DNA of 64,000 nt from Halobacillus shinanisalinarum (GTDB lineage Bacteria; Bacillota; Bacilli; Bacillales; Halobacillaceae): NCBI RefSeq assembly GCF_022919835.1, contig NZ_CP095074.1, forward strand, positions 2,504,001 to 2,568,000, in the 5' to 3' direction. The notes beneath the pieces were generated by a model, which ran no database searches, was not told where the DNA came from, and was given only the letters and a program-made list of their open reading frames with translations. The position numbers and the translations under genes are program-made. Below are positions 47,556 through 56,176 of this stretch, piece after piece (within the stretch, counting starts at the first letter, position 1; each line of letters starts with the position of its first letter).

Positions 47556-47576
47556 CGGTTAGACCACGTCTAACCG
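47556..47576 (+). other. Perfect hairpin in the rpoA leader
   Basis: CGGTTAGAC (47556-47564) / GTCTAACCG (47568-47576) with a CAC loop, followed by GGGTTTCGACGTTTTG and then the rpoA ribosome binding site. The T tract is interrupted, so it may be a weak terminator, pause or protein-binding site. Confidence 0.65.
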
Positions 47577-47610
47577 GGGTTTCGACGTTTTGAAGGAGGG
47601 TTATGTTTAT

Positions 47611-48555
47611 ATGATCGAAATTGAAAAGCCAAAAATTGAACCGGTTGAGATCAGCGATGATTCCAAATTTGGTAAATTCGTCGTAGAACCGCTTGAACGT
47701 GGATATGGTACAACACTAGGTAACTCCTTGCGTCGTATCCTATTATCCTCACTTCCTGGCGCTGCTGTAACATCAGTTCAAATTGATGGGGTACTTCATG
47801 AATTCTCAACCATCGAAGGTGTGGTTGAGGATGTAACCACAGTTGTTTTGAATCTAAAGAAACTAGCTTTGAAGATTTATTCTGATGAAGAGAAGACTTT
47901 AGAAATTGATGTGCAAAGTGAAGGGAAAGTAACAGCTGCGGACATTACGCATGATAGTGATGTAGAAGTTCTGAATCCGGATCTTCATATTGCAACGTTA
48001 GATAGCAAAACAACTCTACGTATGCGTATTACGGCTGAACGTGGTCGGGGATATCGTCCAGCTGAAGGGAACAATCACGAAGATTTGCCAATTGGCGTGG
48101 TTCCTGTTGACTCAATCTTTACACCCGTTTCTCGTGTCACATATCAAGTCGAGAACACCCGTATTGGTCAAACTTCAAACTTTGATAAACTGACGTTAGA
48201 TGTATGGACTGATGGCAGTATTCGCCCTGAAGAGGCGATCTCTCTTGGAGCTAAAATCTATATGGAACACCTTAATATCTTTGTAGGCCTTACTGACGAA
48301 GCGCAAAAAGCAGAAATCATGGTTGAAAAGGAAGAGGACCAAAAAGAAAAAGTTCTAGAGATGACGATTGAAGAACTCGATCTCTCCGTTCGTTCATATA
48401 ACTGCTTAAAACGCGCAGGTATTAACACTGTTCAAGAGCTTGCGAATAAGTCTGAAGACGACATGATGAAGGTCCGTAACCTTGGTCGTAAATCTCTTGA
48501 AGAAGTGAAGCATAAGCTGGAAGAACTCGGACTAGGTTTGAGAAAAGAAGACTAA
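47611..48555 (+). CDS. rpoA: RNA polymerase subunit alpha
   Basis: The 314-residue product matches B. subtilis RpoA. The N-terminal dimerisation domain contains [20 protein letters not shown], and the C-terminal DNA-binding domain contains [23 protein letters not shown] 47611 follows AAGGAGGG; GTG or TTG starts upstream to 47590 lie before that site. Confidence 0.97.
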   Translation: MIEIEKPKIEPVEISDDSKFGKFVVEPLERGYGTTLGNSLRRILLSSLPGAAVTSVQIDGVLHEFSTIEGVVEDVTTVVLNLKKLALKIYSDEEKTLEIDVQSEGKVTAADITHDSDVEVLNPDLHIATLDSKTTLRMRITAERGRGYRPAEGNNHEDLPIGVVPVDSIFTPVSRVTYQVENTRIGQTSNFDKLTLDVWTDGSIRPEEAISLGAKIYMEHLNIFVGLTDEAQKAEIMVEKEEDQKEKVLEMTIEELDLSVRSYNCLKRAGINTVQELANKSEDDMMKVRNLGRKSLEEVKHKLEELGLGLRKED

Positions 48556-48600
48556 TTGATCGATCACATCTAAGAGATTCCGATAAGGGAGGGATAAACC

Positions 48601-48960
48601 ATGGCTAGAAAGTTAGGACGTACTACTGATCAACGTATGGCGCTTCTTCGCAACTTAGCGACAGACTTGATCGTTCATGAACGTATCGAAACAACAGAAG
48701 CTAAAGCGAAAGAGCTTCGCTCCGTTGTTGAGAAAATGATTACACTAGGCAAACGAGGAGATCTTCATGCCCGTCGTCAGGCTGAATCATTCCTTTACAG
48801 TGCAGATGCGAATGAAGAAGGAGACCAAACAGCCCTGCAAAAGCTGTTCTCTGATATCGCACCACGCTATGAGGAACGCCAAGGTGGTTACACTCGCGTA
48901 CTTAAGTTAGGCGAGCGTAAAGGTGACGGTGCTAAGATGGCAATCATTGAACTAGTTTAA
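48601..48960 (+). CDS. rplQ: 50S ribosomal protein L17
   Basis: The 119-residue product begins [36 protein letters not shown] precedes it. Last gene of the S10-spc-alpha cluster, closed by a terminator. Confidence 0.97.
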   Translation: MARKLGRTTDQRMALLRNLATDLIVHERIETTEAKAKELRSVVEKMITLGKRGDLHARRQAESFLYSADANEEGDQTALQKLFSDIAPRYEERQGGYTRVLKLGERKGDGAKMAIIELV

Positions 48961-48983
48961 TGTCAATCATTTATGATGGATAC

Positions 48984-49033
48984 AAAAGGGCAGGGTGAAA
49001 TCTCAATGAGAGGTTAACTCCAGCCCTTTTTTT
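48984..49033 (+). terminator. Terminator after rplQ
   Basis: AAAAGGGC (48984-48991) / GCCCTTTT (49023-49030) and a T run, with a 31-base loop that has its own CTC/GAG stem. The position corresponds to the L17 downstream element described in lactic acid bacteria and Listeria, but I cannot confirm the match. Confidence 0.85.
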
Positions 49034-49065
49034 ATGCTTTAAGAAATTAGAAACTAATTTATACT

Positions 49066-49193
49066 AGGGTCAATTTTACAATGGTCGAGATCCAGGCTTA
49101 AGATTGAACCATTCACCTCTGTGACCCTGCAGAGTGCTTTGGATGTTTGATGCTGGGGCAAGACGTGTAAGTCTTAGCTGAAGTTCCACATCA
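49066..49193 (+). ncRNA. Candidate structured leader RNA upstream of ecfA1
   Basis: Nested perfect pairings: AGGGTCA (49066-49072) / TGACCCT (49122-49128) enclosing AATGGT (49080-49085) / ACCATT (49108-49113). TGACCCT is also the loop of CTCTG (49117-49121) / CAGAG (49130-49134), so the two stems form either a pseudoknot or alternatives. A second arm pairs TGATG-C-TGG (49148-49156) with CCACATCA (49186-49193) around AAGAC / GTCTT (49160-49175). CCTCTG (49116-49121) is complementary to CAGAGG (49295-49300) in the ecfA1 ribosome binding site. Function is inferred. Confidence 0.5.
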
Positions 49194-49268
49194 TGCGTTT
49201 TGTCTAGTAACCTTTGATACCAATAGTATGTATCGTTTGTCGATTTCAATCAGGAAATGTTGAAATAT

Positions 49269-49282
49269 ATTTCCCGGGAAAT
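49269..49282. promoter_or_regulatory. 14-bp perfect palindrome upstream of ecfA1
   Basis: ATTTCCCGGGAAAT, perfectly self-complementary, 30 bases before the ecfA1 start. It could be a repressor operator or an RNA hairpin; no regulator is identified. Confidence 0.4.
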
Positions 49283-49311
49283 AGAATTGTCGAGCAGAGG
49301 GGGAAACCTTG

Positions 49312-50013
49312 TTGAGTATGAGTCAGATCGAGTTTAGAAATGTGTCTTTTCGTTACCAAGAAGACATGCCTTGGGTGCTGAAAAACGTCAGCTTTACTAT
49401 CACAGAGAGCGAATGGGTGGCGATTATAGGTCATAATGGTTCAGGGAAGTCAACGATCGCCAAGTTGATGAATGGGCTGCTTTTTCCGCAAGAGGGAGAA
49501 ATCATTGTCGATGGACAAGCCGTTACAGCTGATACTGTATGGGATGTAAGAAAGAATGTCGGTATGGTCTTTCAAAATCCCGATAACCAATTTGTGGGCA
49601 CTACGGTTCGTGATGATGTGGCCTTTGGCATGGAAAACCATGGCATGCCGAGGGAACTGATGCTTGAGCGAATTAAAGAGAGTCTTACGGCCGTCGGGAT
49701 GAGTGATTATGAACGTCAAGAGCCGCATCGTTTGTCTGGTGGACAAAAGCAACGTGTTGCCATAGCGAGCGTTCTTGCCGTTTCACCAAAGTACATCATT
49801 CTAGATGAAGCAACGGCAATGTTGGACCCCAAAGGCAGGAAGGAAATTTTAAGTACTATTCTTGATGTTCAACAGCAAAGAAACCTTTCTTTAATCACCA
49901 TTACTCATGACTTGCATGAAGTGATTCAGGCCGAACGCGTTATTGTTATGAATCAGGGTGAAATTTGGTTAGAGGCCCCCCGCGCACTATTTTTGCAAAA
50001 AAAGAACAGTTAA
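49312..50013 (+). CDS. ecfA1: ECF transporter ATPase EcfA1, frameshifted before its C-terminus
   Basis: EcfA1 is one of two ATPases powering energy-coupling factor vitamin uptake. Walker A GHNGSGKST, Q-loop FQNPDNQFVG, signature LSGGQKQR, Walker B IILDEAT and the THD histidine are intact. The frame ends early at TAA 50011, giving 233 residues instead of about 280. The missing C-terminus lies in the -1 frame as far as 50150. The shift falls at GAGGCCCCCCGC (49972-49983), where B. subtilis EcfA1 reads EGPP; one lost base, or a -1 ribosomal slip, explains it. The start is TTG 49312 or 49309 behind GAGGGGG. Confidence 0.88.
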   Translation: MSMSQIEFRNVSFRYQEDMPWVLKNVSFTITESEWVAIIGHNGSGKSTIAKLMNGLLFPQEGEIIVDGQAVTADTVWDVRKNVGMVFQNPDNQFVGTTVRDDVAFGMENHGMPRELMLERIKESLTAVGMSDYERQEPHRLSGGQKQRVAIASVLAVSPKYIILDEATAMLDPKGRKEILSTILDVQQQRNLSLITITHDLHEVIQAERVIVMNQGEIWLEAPRALFLQKKNS

Positions 50014-50150
50014 CTGAAATTGGCTTAGATACTCCTTTTATAACGAAACTAGCGGATGAATTGAAATCTGTTGGTATTGATCTTACACGTGAGCCACTCA
50101 ATCACAAGGAACTTTTGGAGGAACTATGGACATTAAGTTCAATGAAGTAA
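49975..50150 (+). pseudogene. ecfA1: Out-of-frame C-terminal part of ecfA1
   Basis: In the -1 frame the sequence reads GPPRTIFAKKEQLTEIGLDT and ends [12 protein letters not shown] at 50150, the normal EcfA1 C-terminal domain. It has no start of its own with a ribosome binding site. Its strong conservation argues for a recent deletion, a sequencing error in the C6 run, or functional frameshifting. It overlaps ecfA2 by 25 bases, the normal arrangement for an intact gene pair. Confidence 0.8.
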
Positions 50151-50998
50151 GCTATGTCTATCAGCCGAATAGTCCATTTGAGCATCGGGCATTAAATAAG
50201 CTCTCCTTTAACATCAAGTCCGGTGCTTTTGTTGCGGTGATTGGTCATACAGGTTCAGGAAAATCCACATTGATTCAACATCTGAATGGACTCGTTCAGC
50301 CAACAGAAGGGGAAGTAACGATAGGGGAATATCAGCTTAAGGCAGGAGAGAAGAACAAGCGACTCAGAGAATTGCGTGAAAAAGTAGGCGTAGTTTTTCA
50401 ATATCCTGAGCATCAATTGTTCGAAGAAACGGTAGAGAAAGACATCGCCTTTGGACCGATGAACTTTGGTGTGGAGCAAGAAGAGATTAAACGCCGAACA
50501 AATGAAGCCATTTCATCTGTTCGCCTTCCTGAAGAAATATTGAAACGGTCTCCGTTTGACTTGAGTGGTGGGCAAATGCGCCGCGTGGCAATATCTGGTG
50601 TGCTCGCTATGAACCCTGAAGTGCTCGTGCTTGATGAACCGACAGCGGGACTCGACCCTAAAGGGCAAAATGAAATTATGGACATGTTTGCAAGGCTTCA
50701 TAAGGAGAAAGGACTGACAACGGTGCTTGTTACCCATAGTATGGAGGATGCTTTGGCGTATGCCGATCATGTCATCATTTTGAATAAAGGGGAAGTATTC
50801 ATGCACGGCTCGCCCCTGGATATTTTTCAGGAAAAGGAAGCATTGAAAAAGGTTCAGCTTGATGTTCCAGAAGTGATTCAATTTTTAACTCAAGTGGAGG
50901 AGAAATTCAATCAGAGAATACCGTACAAGGGACAATCACTAACAGAGTTAGCAAAGGAATTGGCTCACATGGTGAGAGGGGGCCGCGATCATGAGTAG
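50126..50998 (+). CDS. ecfA2: ECF transporter ATPase EcfA2
   Basis: Second ATPase of the ECF module. The 290-residue product has [34 protein letters not shown] and VTHS. GGAGGAACT precedes ATG 50126. It overlaps ecfT by 8 bases. EcfA1-EcfA2-EcfT together serve many separate substrate-binding S components elsewhere in the genome, so the substrate cannot be read here. Confidence 0.95.
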   Translation: MDIKFNEVSYVYQPNSPFEHRALNKLSFNIKSGAFVAVIGHTGSGKSTLIQHLNGLVQPTEGEVTIGEYQLKAGEKNKRLRELREKVGVVFQYPEHQLFEETVEKDIAFGPMNFGVEQEEIKRRTNEAISSVRLPEEILKRSPFDLSGGQMRRVAISGVLAMNPEVLVLDEPTAGLDPKGQNEIMDMFARLHKEKGLTTVLVTHSMEDALAYADHVIILNKGEVFMHGSPLDIFQEKEALKKVQLDVPEVIQFLTQVEEKFNQRIPYKGQSLTELAKELAHMVRGGRDHE

Positions 50999-51788
50999 TT
51001 CATTGATTATTGGCCAGTATATCCCGGGGAATTCCATTGTTCACAGACTGGATCCCCGTTCGAAAATTGCCATCATCTTCTTTTTCGTTGTGATCGTATT
51101 TTTTGCTAATTCTGTTCTGAGTTATGGACTATTAACTTTATTTGCGATTGGAAGTGCCATGGCTACTCGTATTCCGATCCGCTATATTTTAAAGGGATTG
51201 AAACCGGTATGGTTCTTAATTGCGTTTACTTTCCTGCTTCATATCATTGTTACAAAGGAAGGGGAGGTCCTTACAACGATATTCGGATGGGAGCTTTATG
51301 AAGGTGCCATTGTGCAAGGGGCGGCGATATCGTTGCGGTTTTTCCTTTTGATCATGGTCACCTCGTTACTTACTTTGACGACAACTCCGATTGAAATTAC
51401 TGATGCAATTGAACAATTGCTAGGACCATTAAAAAAGGTACGTTTCCCTGTACACGAGTTGGCGTTAATGATGTCGATTTCGCTGCGATTTATCCCGACG
51501 CTCATGCAGGAAACCGAGAAGATTTCAAAAGCCCAAGCCTCCCGTGGTGTTGATTTCCGCACAGGGGCATTTAAAGACCGCATCAAGGCCGTTATTCCCC
51601 TTTTAGTGCCATTGTTCGTTAGTGCCTTTAAACGTGCAGAGGAGCTTGCTATGGCGATGGAGGCAAGGGGTTATAAGGGAGGCGAAGGCCGGACGAAGCT
51701 GAGAGAGCTTCAAATCGGCCGAGCCGACTATTACGTCTATGTTTTGTTTGCTCTCATTATCGTTGGTCTATTTTTAACAAGGAACTAG
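50991..51788 (+). CDS. ecfT: ECF transporter transmembrane subunit EcfT
   Basis: The membrane coupling subunit that links the ATPases to S components. The 265-residue protein has several hydrophobic segments and coupling motifs including [10 protein letters not shown] and SRGVDFRTG (Ala/Ser-Arg-Gly signatures). Its start is inside ecfA2. Confidence 0.94.
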   Translation: MSSSLIIGQYIPGNSIVHRLDPRSKIAIIFFFVVIVFFANSVLSYGLLTLFAIGSAMATRIPIRYILKGLKPVWFLIAFTFLLHIIVTKEGEVLTTIFGWELYEGAIVQGAAISLRFFLLIMVTSLLTLTTTPIEITDAIEQLLGPLKKVRFPVHELALMMSISLRFIPTLMQETEKISKAQASRGVDFRTGAFKDRIKAVIPLLVPLFVSAFKRAEELAMAMEARGYKGGEGRTKLRELQIGRADYYVYVLFALIIVGLFLTRN

Positions 51789-51804
51789 TGTGGAGGAGAT
51801 CGTA

Positions 51805-52545
51805 ATGCAGCGATTGAAATGTAGAGTGGAATATGATGGGACAGTTTATGCCGGCTACCAAGTTCAGACAAACGGTGTAACGATTCAAGAAAAAATCGAA
51901 AAGGCATTAACTAAGATGCACAAGGGTGAGAGTGTGAAGGTTATCGCATCTGGTCGCACGGATGCCGGTGTACACGCAATCGGCCAAGTCATTCATTTTG
52001 ATACAAGTTTGAACATCCCAGCATCGAACTGGAAAAGGGCGTTAGGCCCCATGCTTCCTGAAGACATACGTGTAGCAGAGGTAGAACCCGTGACGGACGA
52101 TTTCCATGCAAGATATGATACGACAGCTAAGGAATATCGCTACTATGTTTGGAATGATCATGAGCCGAATTTATTCCGTAGACTTTATACTTATCATATC
52201 AGAAAGCCGCTAGATGTTGCGGCGATGCGTGAGGCGTGTAAGCTTGTTGAAGGAGAGCATAACTTTACTTCATTTTGTTCTCCTCGTACAGATCTCAAAG
52301 GAAGCAAAGTTCGCACCATTACAAAGGCGGTAATCGAGCAGCGTGGATCTGAGCTTGTATTTATTTTCAAAGGGAATGGCTTTTTATATAACATGGTACG
52401 AATTCTAGTAGGGACGATTCTTGAGGTAGGATTTGGAGATCGCACGTCTGATGAGCTTGAAACGATGCTCGCGGCTAGGGATCGGAAAGCAGCTGGGAAG
52501 ACAGCACCTCCTCATGGGTTGTTTTTATGGAAGGTAGAATATTAA
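51805..52545 (+). CDS. truA: tRNA pseudouridine(38-40) synthase TruA
   Basis: The enzyme modifies the anticodon arm of many tRNAs. The 246-residue product has the catalytic aspartate in ASGRTDAGVHA. ATG 51805 follows GGAGGAGAT; GTG 51790 lies before that site. Order ecfA1-ecfA2-ecfT-truA-rplM-rpsI is conserved in Bacillaceae. Confidence 0.96.
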   Translation: MQRLKCRVEYDGTVYAGYQVQTNGVTIQEKIEKALTKMHKGESVKVIASGRTDAGVHAIGQVIHFDTSLNIPASNWKRALGPMLPEDIRVAEVEPVTDDFHARYDTTAKEYRYYVWNDHEPNLFRRLYTYHIRKPLDVAAMREACKLVEGEHNFTSFCSPRTDLKGSKVRTITKAVIEQRGSELVFIFKGNGFLYNMVRILVGTILEVGFGDRTSDELETMLAARDRKAAGKTAPPHGLFLWKVEY

Positions 52546-52567
52546 GTTTAGACACCCTAAATCGCTC

Positions 52568-52672
52568 ATATACGCAATTAATGGCGATTTTCGTGCAATA
52601 ATCCCGTGAAATACGCAAATAACGGAAATTTCGTGCAATTATTGAAAATTTCGTGCAATTATGGAAAATATA
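52568..52672 (+). repeat. Degenerate tandem repeat, about 19-20 bp period
   Basis: About five units alternate TACGCAA-type and TTTCGTGCAATTAT-type cores: TACGCAATTAATGG, TTTTCGTGCAATAAT, TACGCAAATAACGG, and two copies of TTTCGTGCAATTAT (ending at 52643 and 52662). The array fills the truA-rplM spacer and holds no gene. Confidence 0.75.
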
Positions 52673-52778
52673 TGAAAAAAATCCACTTGGCTATACTTAA
52701 TAGCTAATATCTTGGTGAGTCTGAGCAAATTCTCTTCACATTTCTTTTAAAAAACAACGATTCCTGGTGTGCGAAGAC

Positions 52779-52808
52779 TTGACATAGGGATGTAGAGTGT
52801 TATATGAT
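52779..52808 (+). promoter_or_regulatory. SigA promoter of rplM-rpsI
   Basis: TTGACA (52779-52784), an 18-bp spacer and TATGAT (52803-52808), just upstream of the L13 leader. Confidence 0.7.
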
Positions 52809-52830
52809 ATGCTATGGCATTTTATTTCTA

Positions 52831-52862
52831 TACCACGGTTAGCCCCGGAAACTAATCGTATT
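52831..52862 (+). promoter_or_regulatory. L13 leader element
   Basis: The hairpin CGGTTAG (52836-52842) / CTAATCG (52852-52858) with the loop CCCCGGAAA matches the conserved L13-leader core found before rplM in Bacilli, a likely autoregulatory site for L13. Confidence 0.75.
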
Positions 52863-52919
52863 TGAGATAAATTTAAAAATTGAGCTTTGTGAAATTACGA
52901 ATTCAGGAGGGAAACCGAT

Positions 52920-53357
52920 ATGCGCACAACTTTCATGGCAAATGAAAACAACGTGGAACGCAAATGGTTTGTTGTGGATGCTGCAGGGCAAACACTTGGC
53001 CGTTTGGCAAGCGAAGTTGCTGCGATCCTTCGCGGTAAAAATAAACCAACGTATACACCACACGTTGACACTGGTGACCATGTCATCATCATCAATGCAG
53101 GAGAAATCCAACTAACTGGTAACAAGATCAATGATAAGATTTATTACCGTCACTCTAACCACCCAGGTGGTTTGAAATCCCGTACAGCTAACGAAATGCG
53201 TACAAAATATCCTGAGCAAATGCTAGAGCTTGCCGTTAAAGGTATGCTACCTAAAGGAAGCCTAGGACGCAAAATGGGTAAAAAACTTCATGTCTATGCT
53301 GGATCTGATCACAAACATGAAGCACAACAACCAGAAGTTTACGAACTTCGTGGATAA
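52920..53357 (+). CDS. rplM: 50S ribosomal protein L13
   Basis: The 145-residue product contains [20 protein letters not shown] and [35 protein letters not shown] precedes ATG 52920. It pairs with rpsI. Confidence 0.97.
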   Translation: MRTTFMANENNVERKWFVVDAAGQTLGRLASEVAAILRGKNKPTYTPHVDTGDHVIIINAGEIQLTGNKINDKIYYRHSNHPGGLKSRTANEMRTKYPEQMLELAVKGMLPKGSLGRKMGKKLHVYAGSDHKHEAQQPEVYELRG

Positions 53358-53376
53358 TTAAAGGAGGTAATCGATA

Positions 53377-53769
53377 GTGGCACAAGTACAATACTCCGGT
53401 ACTGGACGTCGTAAAAAGTCGACAGCTCGTGTTCGCCTTGTTCCAGGAACTGGTCGTGTAGTAGTAAACAAACGTGATGCTGAAGACTTTTTCCCATATG
53501 AAACACTTCGTATGATTCTGAAGCAGCCTCTAGCTGTTACAGAGACTGAAGGTAACTATGATGTTTATGTAAATGTTGATGGTGGAGGTTTCACTGGTCA
53601 AGCTGGTGCAATCCGTCACGGAATCGCTCGTGCGCTGCTTCAAGCAGACCCAGAATACCGCACACCACTTAAACGTGCGGGACTATTAACTCGTGATGCA
53701 CGTATGAAAGAGCGTAAGAAATACGGTCTTAAAGGTGCACGTCGTGCTCCACAGTTCTCTAAGCGTTAA
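53377..53769 (+). CDS. rpsI: 30S ribosomal protein S9
   Basis: The 130-residue product begins [20 protein letters not shown] and ends [12 protein letters not shown], the tail that touches P-site tRNA. It starts with GTG behind AAAGGAGGTAATCGATA. A tyrosine integrase gene lies directly behind it; the 3' end of rpsI is a plausible attachment site, but no second copy of it is visible in the window. Confidence 0.97.
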   Translation: MAQVQYSGTGRRKKSTARVRLVPGTGRVVVNKRDAEDFFPYETLRMILKQPLAVTETEGNYDVYVNVDGGGFTGQAGAIRHGIARALLQADPEYRTPLKRAGLLTRDARMKERKKYGLKGARRAPQFSKR

Positions 53770-53781
53770 TATGACAAGTTT

Positions 53782-53819
53782 AAAGCCTCTTTCTCCTTAT
53801 CGGGAGAGAGGCTTTTTTT
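53782..53819 (+). terminator. Terminator after rpsI
   Basis: AAAGCCTCTTTCTCC / GGGAGAGAGGCTTT stem with a TTATC loop and T7. It closes the core region; accessory DNA begins here. Confidence 0.93.
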
Positions 53820-53858
53820 ATGGTCAAAAATGGGGTGATGCTCACATTTTGCTCACAT

Positions 53859-54991
53859 TTATTCTGAATCCATGAATTTTTGGAACCTATCAGCAGTTTT
53901 ATCTTTTAATGAATCTGTTACGTGGGCATAGACATTCATGGTCGTTTGAATATCTTTATGTCCTAATCGATCTTGTACTTCCTTTATGGTTGCTCCTGCT
54001 TCAAACAATAAAGAAGCGTGTGAGTGACGGAAACCATGAATAGTTATGGAGGGTAGATTATTGCGCTTTATGATGCCTTTCAATTTATCATTAGGATATG
54101 CCAGGCGGAGAGGCCGCATATCTGCTCTAGTAACTACATTAGTAACTTCAGGCTGCATACCTACCGAAAACAGCCATTCCTTCTGTTGAATCCTCCATTT
54201 ACGTAGGAGGTTAGCTGTGACATTATCTATATGGATGGTACGCATGCTTGTCTTCTTTTTCGCCTTTTGTATTACTTCCTTTCCATTTTTAAAGAACATT
54301 GTCTTATTTATTGAAATCTTATTTTTATCAAGATCGATATCTTTCCACTCTAAGGCAATTAGCTCTCCCTTCCTCATACCTGTATAAACAAGCAAGTAGA
54401 ACAGCACGTAATCTTTAATGTGCAGCTGTTCCTTAGCTAAGGAAAGGAAGTTATTAATCTCCTCCTTAATCCAAAAATTTCTATCTTCTTCCTGATCAGC
54501 TAAAAATTCATCTTCTTGTTTTGGTACAACCGTATATTCCATAGGATTTTGGGCGATGTAATCCATTTTGACAGCATACTTGAATACCTGATTGGCCTGT
54601 ATCCTTATATCATTAGCAGATTTAATTTGATCTGCTATTTCATTTATTACACGCTGGCAATAACCTTTTGTAATATCCCTGATTTTTAACTTTCCAAATC
54701 GGGGAATAATATGCTTCATTATCTTTGACTGCACGAATGTCTGCGTGCTTGGTTTGACTGTCTTAGAGTGTATGGCCCACCATTCGTCATAAACGTCCTG
54801 GAACGTCATTTTCTTATCGAATTTGAAGGTTTTGTTTTCAAGCTTTTTCTGTATGTCTGCAACCTCTAACTGAGCATCCTTCTTTCTCTTAAATCCCCCT
54901 TGCTTATTTGCTTTCGTTTTCCAGTAGAGGGGTCAATCCCTACATCTATTGTGTAGCTCCAAGTTTTCCCCCTCTTTCGGTAGTAAGCCAT
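53859..54991 (-). pseudogene. Tyrosine-type integrase, broken by a frameshift
   Basis: An uninterrupted frame (54809 to 53859) encodes the core-binding and catalytic domains, with TGMRKGE, HGFRHSH, RLGH and VYAHV giving the R-H-R-H-Y set. The AP2-like arm-binding N-terminus lies upstream in another frame: ATG 54991 (GGAGG 9 bases before) reads MAYYRKRGKTWSYTIDVG up to GKRKQ, then shifts. One missing A near 54907-54909 would restore QNKQGGFKRKKDAQ and a 377-residue protein of the Tn916/phage type. Either the gene is decayed or the base was lost in sequencing. Confidence 0.85.
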
Positions 54992-55052
54992 GTTACTGTA
55001 CCTCCTCAATTGTACATTAATTTATTTCAACACTATTAAATGTACAAAATCG

Positions 55053-55287
55053 TTATATCATCGCTGACCATATCCGCAATCCTTTGGTATTTCGTATTAC
55101 GAGGACGTTCACAACGCCGTTTTTTTCAGAACTTATTTTGGCATTCTCATCATAAGTTTTAATCGGAACTTATATCTTTATCTTTTGGATAAGTGTAATC
55201 ATAAATTTCTTGATCATTTTCTTTTACAGCAAGTTGTACCTCTTTCTGTTTTTTGAAACTACAGCCCCAGCAAGAATTTCTTTTCAT
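55053..55287 (-). pseudogene. Debris of a small gene between integrase and immA
   Basis: Reading leftward, ATG 55287 gives MKRNSCWGCSFKKQKEVQLA continuing to KDKDISSD and a stop. A second frame then continues VPIKTYDENAKISSEKNGVV up to 55053. Another frame holds a lipobox-like ILAG next to the cysteine. The pattern suggests a decayed lipoprotein gene of the kind often found beside phage integrases. The rest of the 388-base gap holds nothing I recognise. Confidence 0.3.
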
Positions 55288-55379
55288 TTGTCATAGGATC
55301 AATCAATAAGTAAATTTGAAAATAACGTTGTTACCCTCTATTGAAATGAACCCTCGAAATACACCCTATAATACATATT

Positions 55380-55877
55380 TTAATCTGTAAAATTCTTTTC
55401 AAAGGTACAAATGTGGCGACGTTTAATTTGATCTAAACGATCTTTACATAGGTGAATTGGGATTCTGAAATCTAATGACCATCTGTTAATAATCTCTGGG
55501 TCCGTTATGTTATATTGCTGGATCATATGAAAGGGAAGGGATGCATAGAGTGTAAAATGCTTTGCATCTCTTTCCTGAAGATCACGAAATGCTGGAGGCA
55601 TCATCGATTGACGACCTGCATGGCGTACTGCGTGACAAAGTTCATGAAAAAACTGTTCTCGTTGATAAATCGCAGGTAAACGACTATCAACTACAATCTC
55701 TTTAAAGCGGCCAACTTTCATAAAACTCGCTTGTTTCGGTTTACAATGTAGAAATATTTCATATTTTAATCCGATTTTTTTAATGTTTAAATCCTCAGGT
55801 CTGGTGAACCTATGTCGTAAATACCATTGGGTAACTAAATCTTCTAAGGCAGTAGTTTTATATTTAGGGAAATCCAT
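55380..55877 (-). CDS. ImmA/IrrE-family metallopeptidase
   Basis: A 165-residue protein with the zinc-protease motif HELCH in FFHELCHAVRHAG. In ICEBs1 and related elements ImmA cleaves the ImmR repressor to induce the element; that role is inferred here. I chose ATG 55877 (MDFPKYKTTALEDLV) behind AAGGATGGTGAT; the longer frame to 55991 runs through the promoter. No ImmR/Xre repressor gene lies next to it, so the regulatory partner is missing or elsewhere. Confidence 0.88.
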   Translation of the reverse strand: MDFPKYKTTALEDLVTQWYLRHRFTRPEDLNIKKIGLKYEIFLHCKPKQASFMKVGRFKEIVVDSRLPAIYQREQFFHELCHAVRHAGRQSMMPPAFRDLQERDAKHFTLYASLPFHMIQQYNITDPEIINRWSLDFRIPIHLCKDRLDQIKRRHICTFEKNFTD

Positions 55878-55899
55878 GCATATCACCATCCTTAAAAAT

Positions 55900-55928
55900 A
55901 TTATAGGAACATATGTTCTATTTATCAA
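55900..55928 (-). promoter_or_regulatory. immA promoter with an embedded LexA (SOS) box
   Basis: On the minus strand: TTGATA (55928-55923), a 17-bp spacer and TATAAT (55905-55900). The spacer contains GAACATATGTTC (55907-55918), a perfect palindrome fitting the Gram-positive LexA/DinR box core GAAC-N4-GTTC. LexA bound there would block RNA polymerase, so immA should be induced by DNA damage. Confidence 0.75.
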
Positions 55929-56176
55929 TATGAAAAAACCACTATCTTTAATAATGTGTAAATATACGGGCAGTAAAAGTACCATTATCACTATGTATTT
56001 CTTTCAAACTATCTTGATATCGAGTCTTCAAGATAAGGGCCATATTGCGGAACAAATAAAGAACCGTAATCAGTTTCTATCAACGAAACAGAAGGTAGTA
56101 TTAGGTAGCATTTTTCTGCCCTTTGTTTTTTATGGAACTTTACACTACACAAAATTAACAGCTGTAGTCCCTCTAT

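Noticed and set aside
54992..55379. Possible attachment-site duplicate of the rpsI 3' end
   Set aside because: I looked for the last bases of rpsI in the accessory region up to 64 kb and found no convincing copy.
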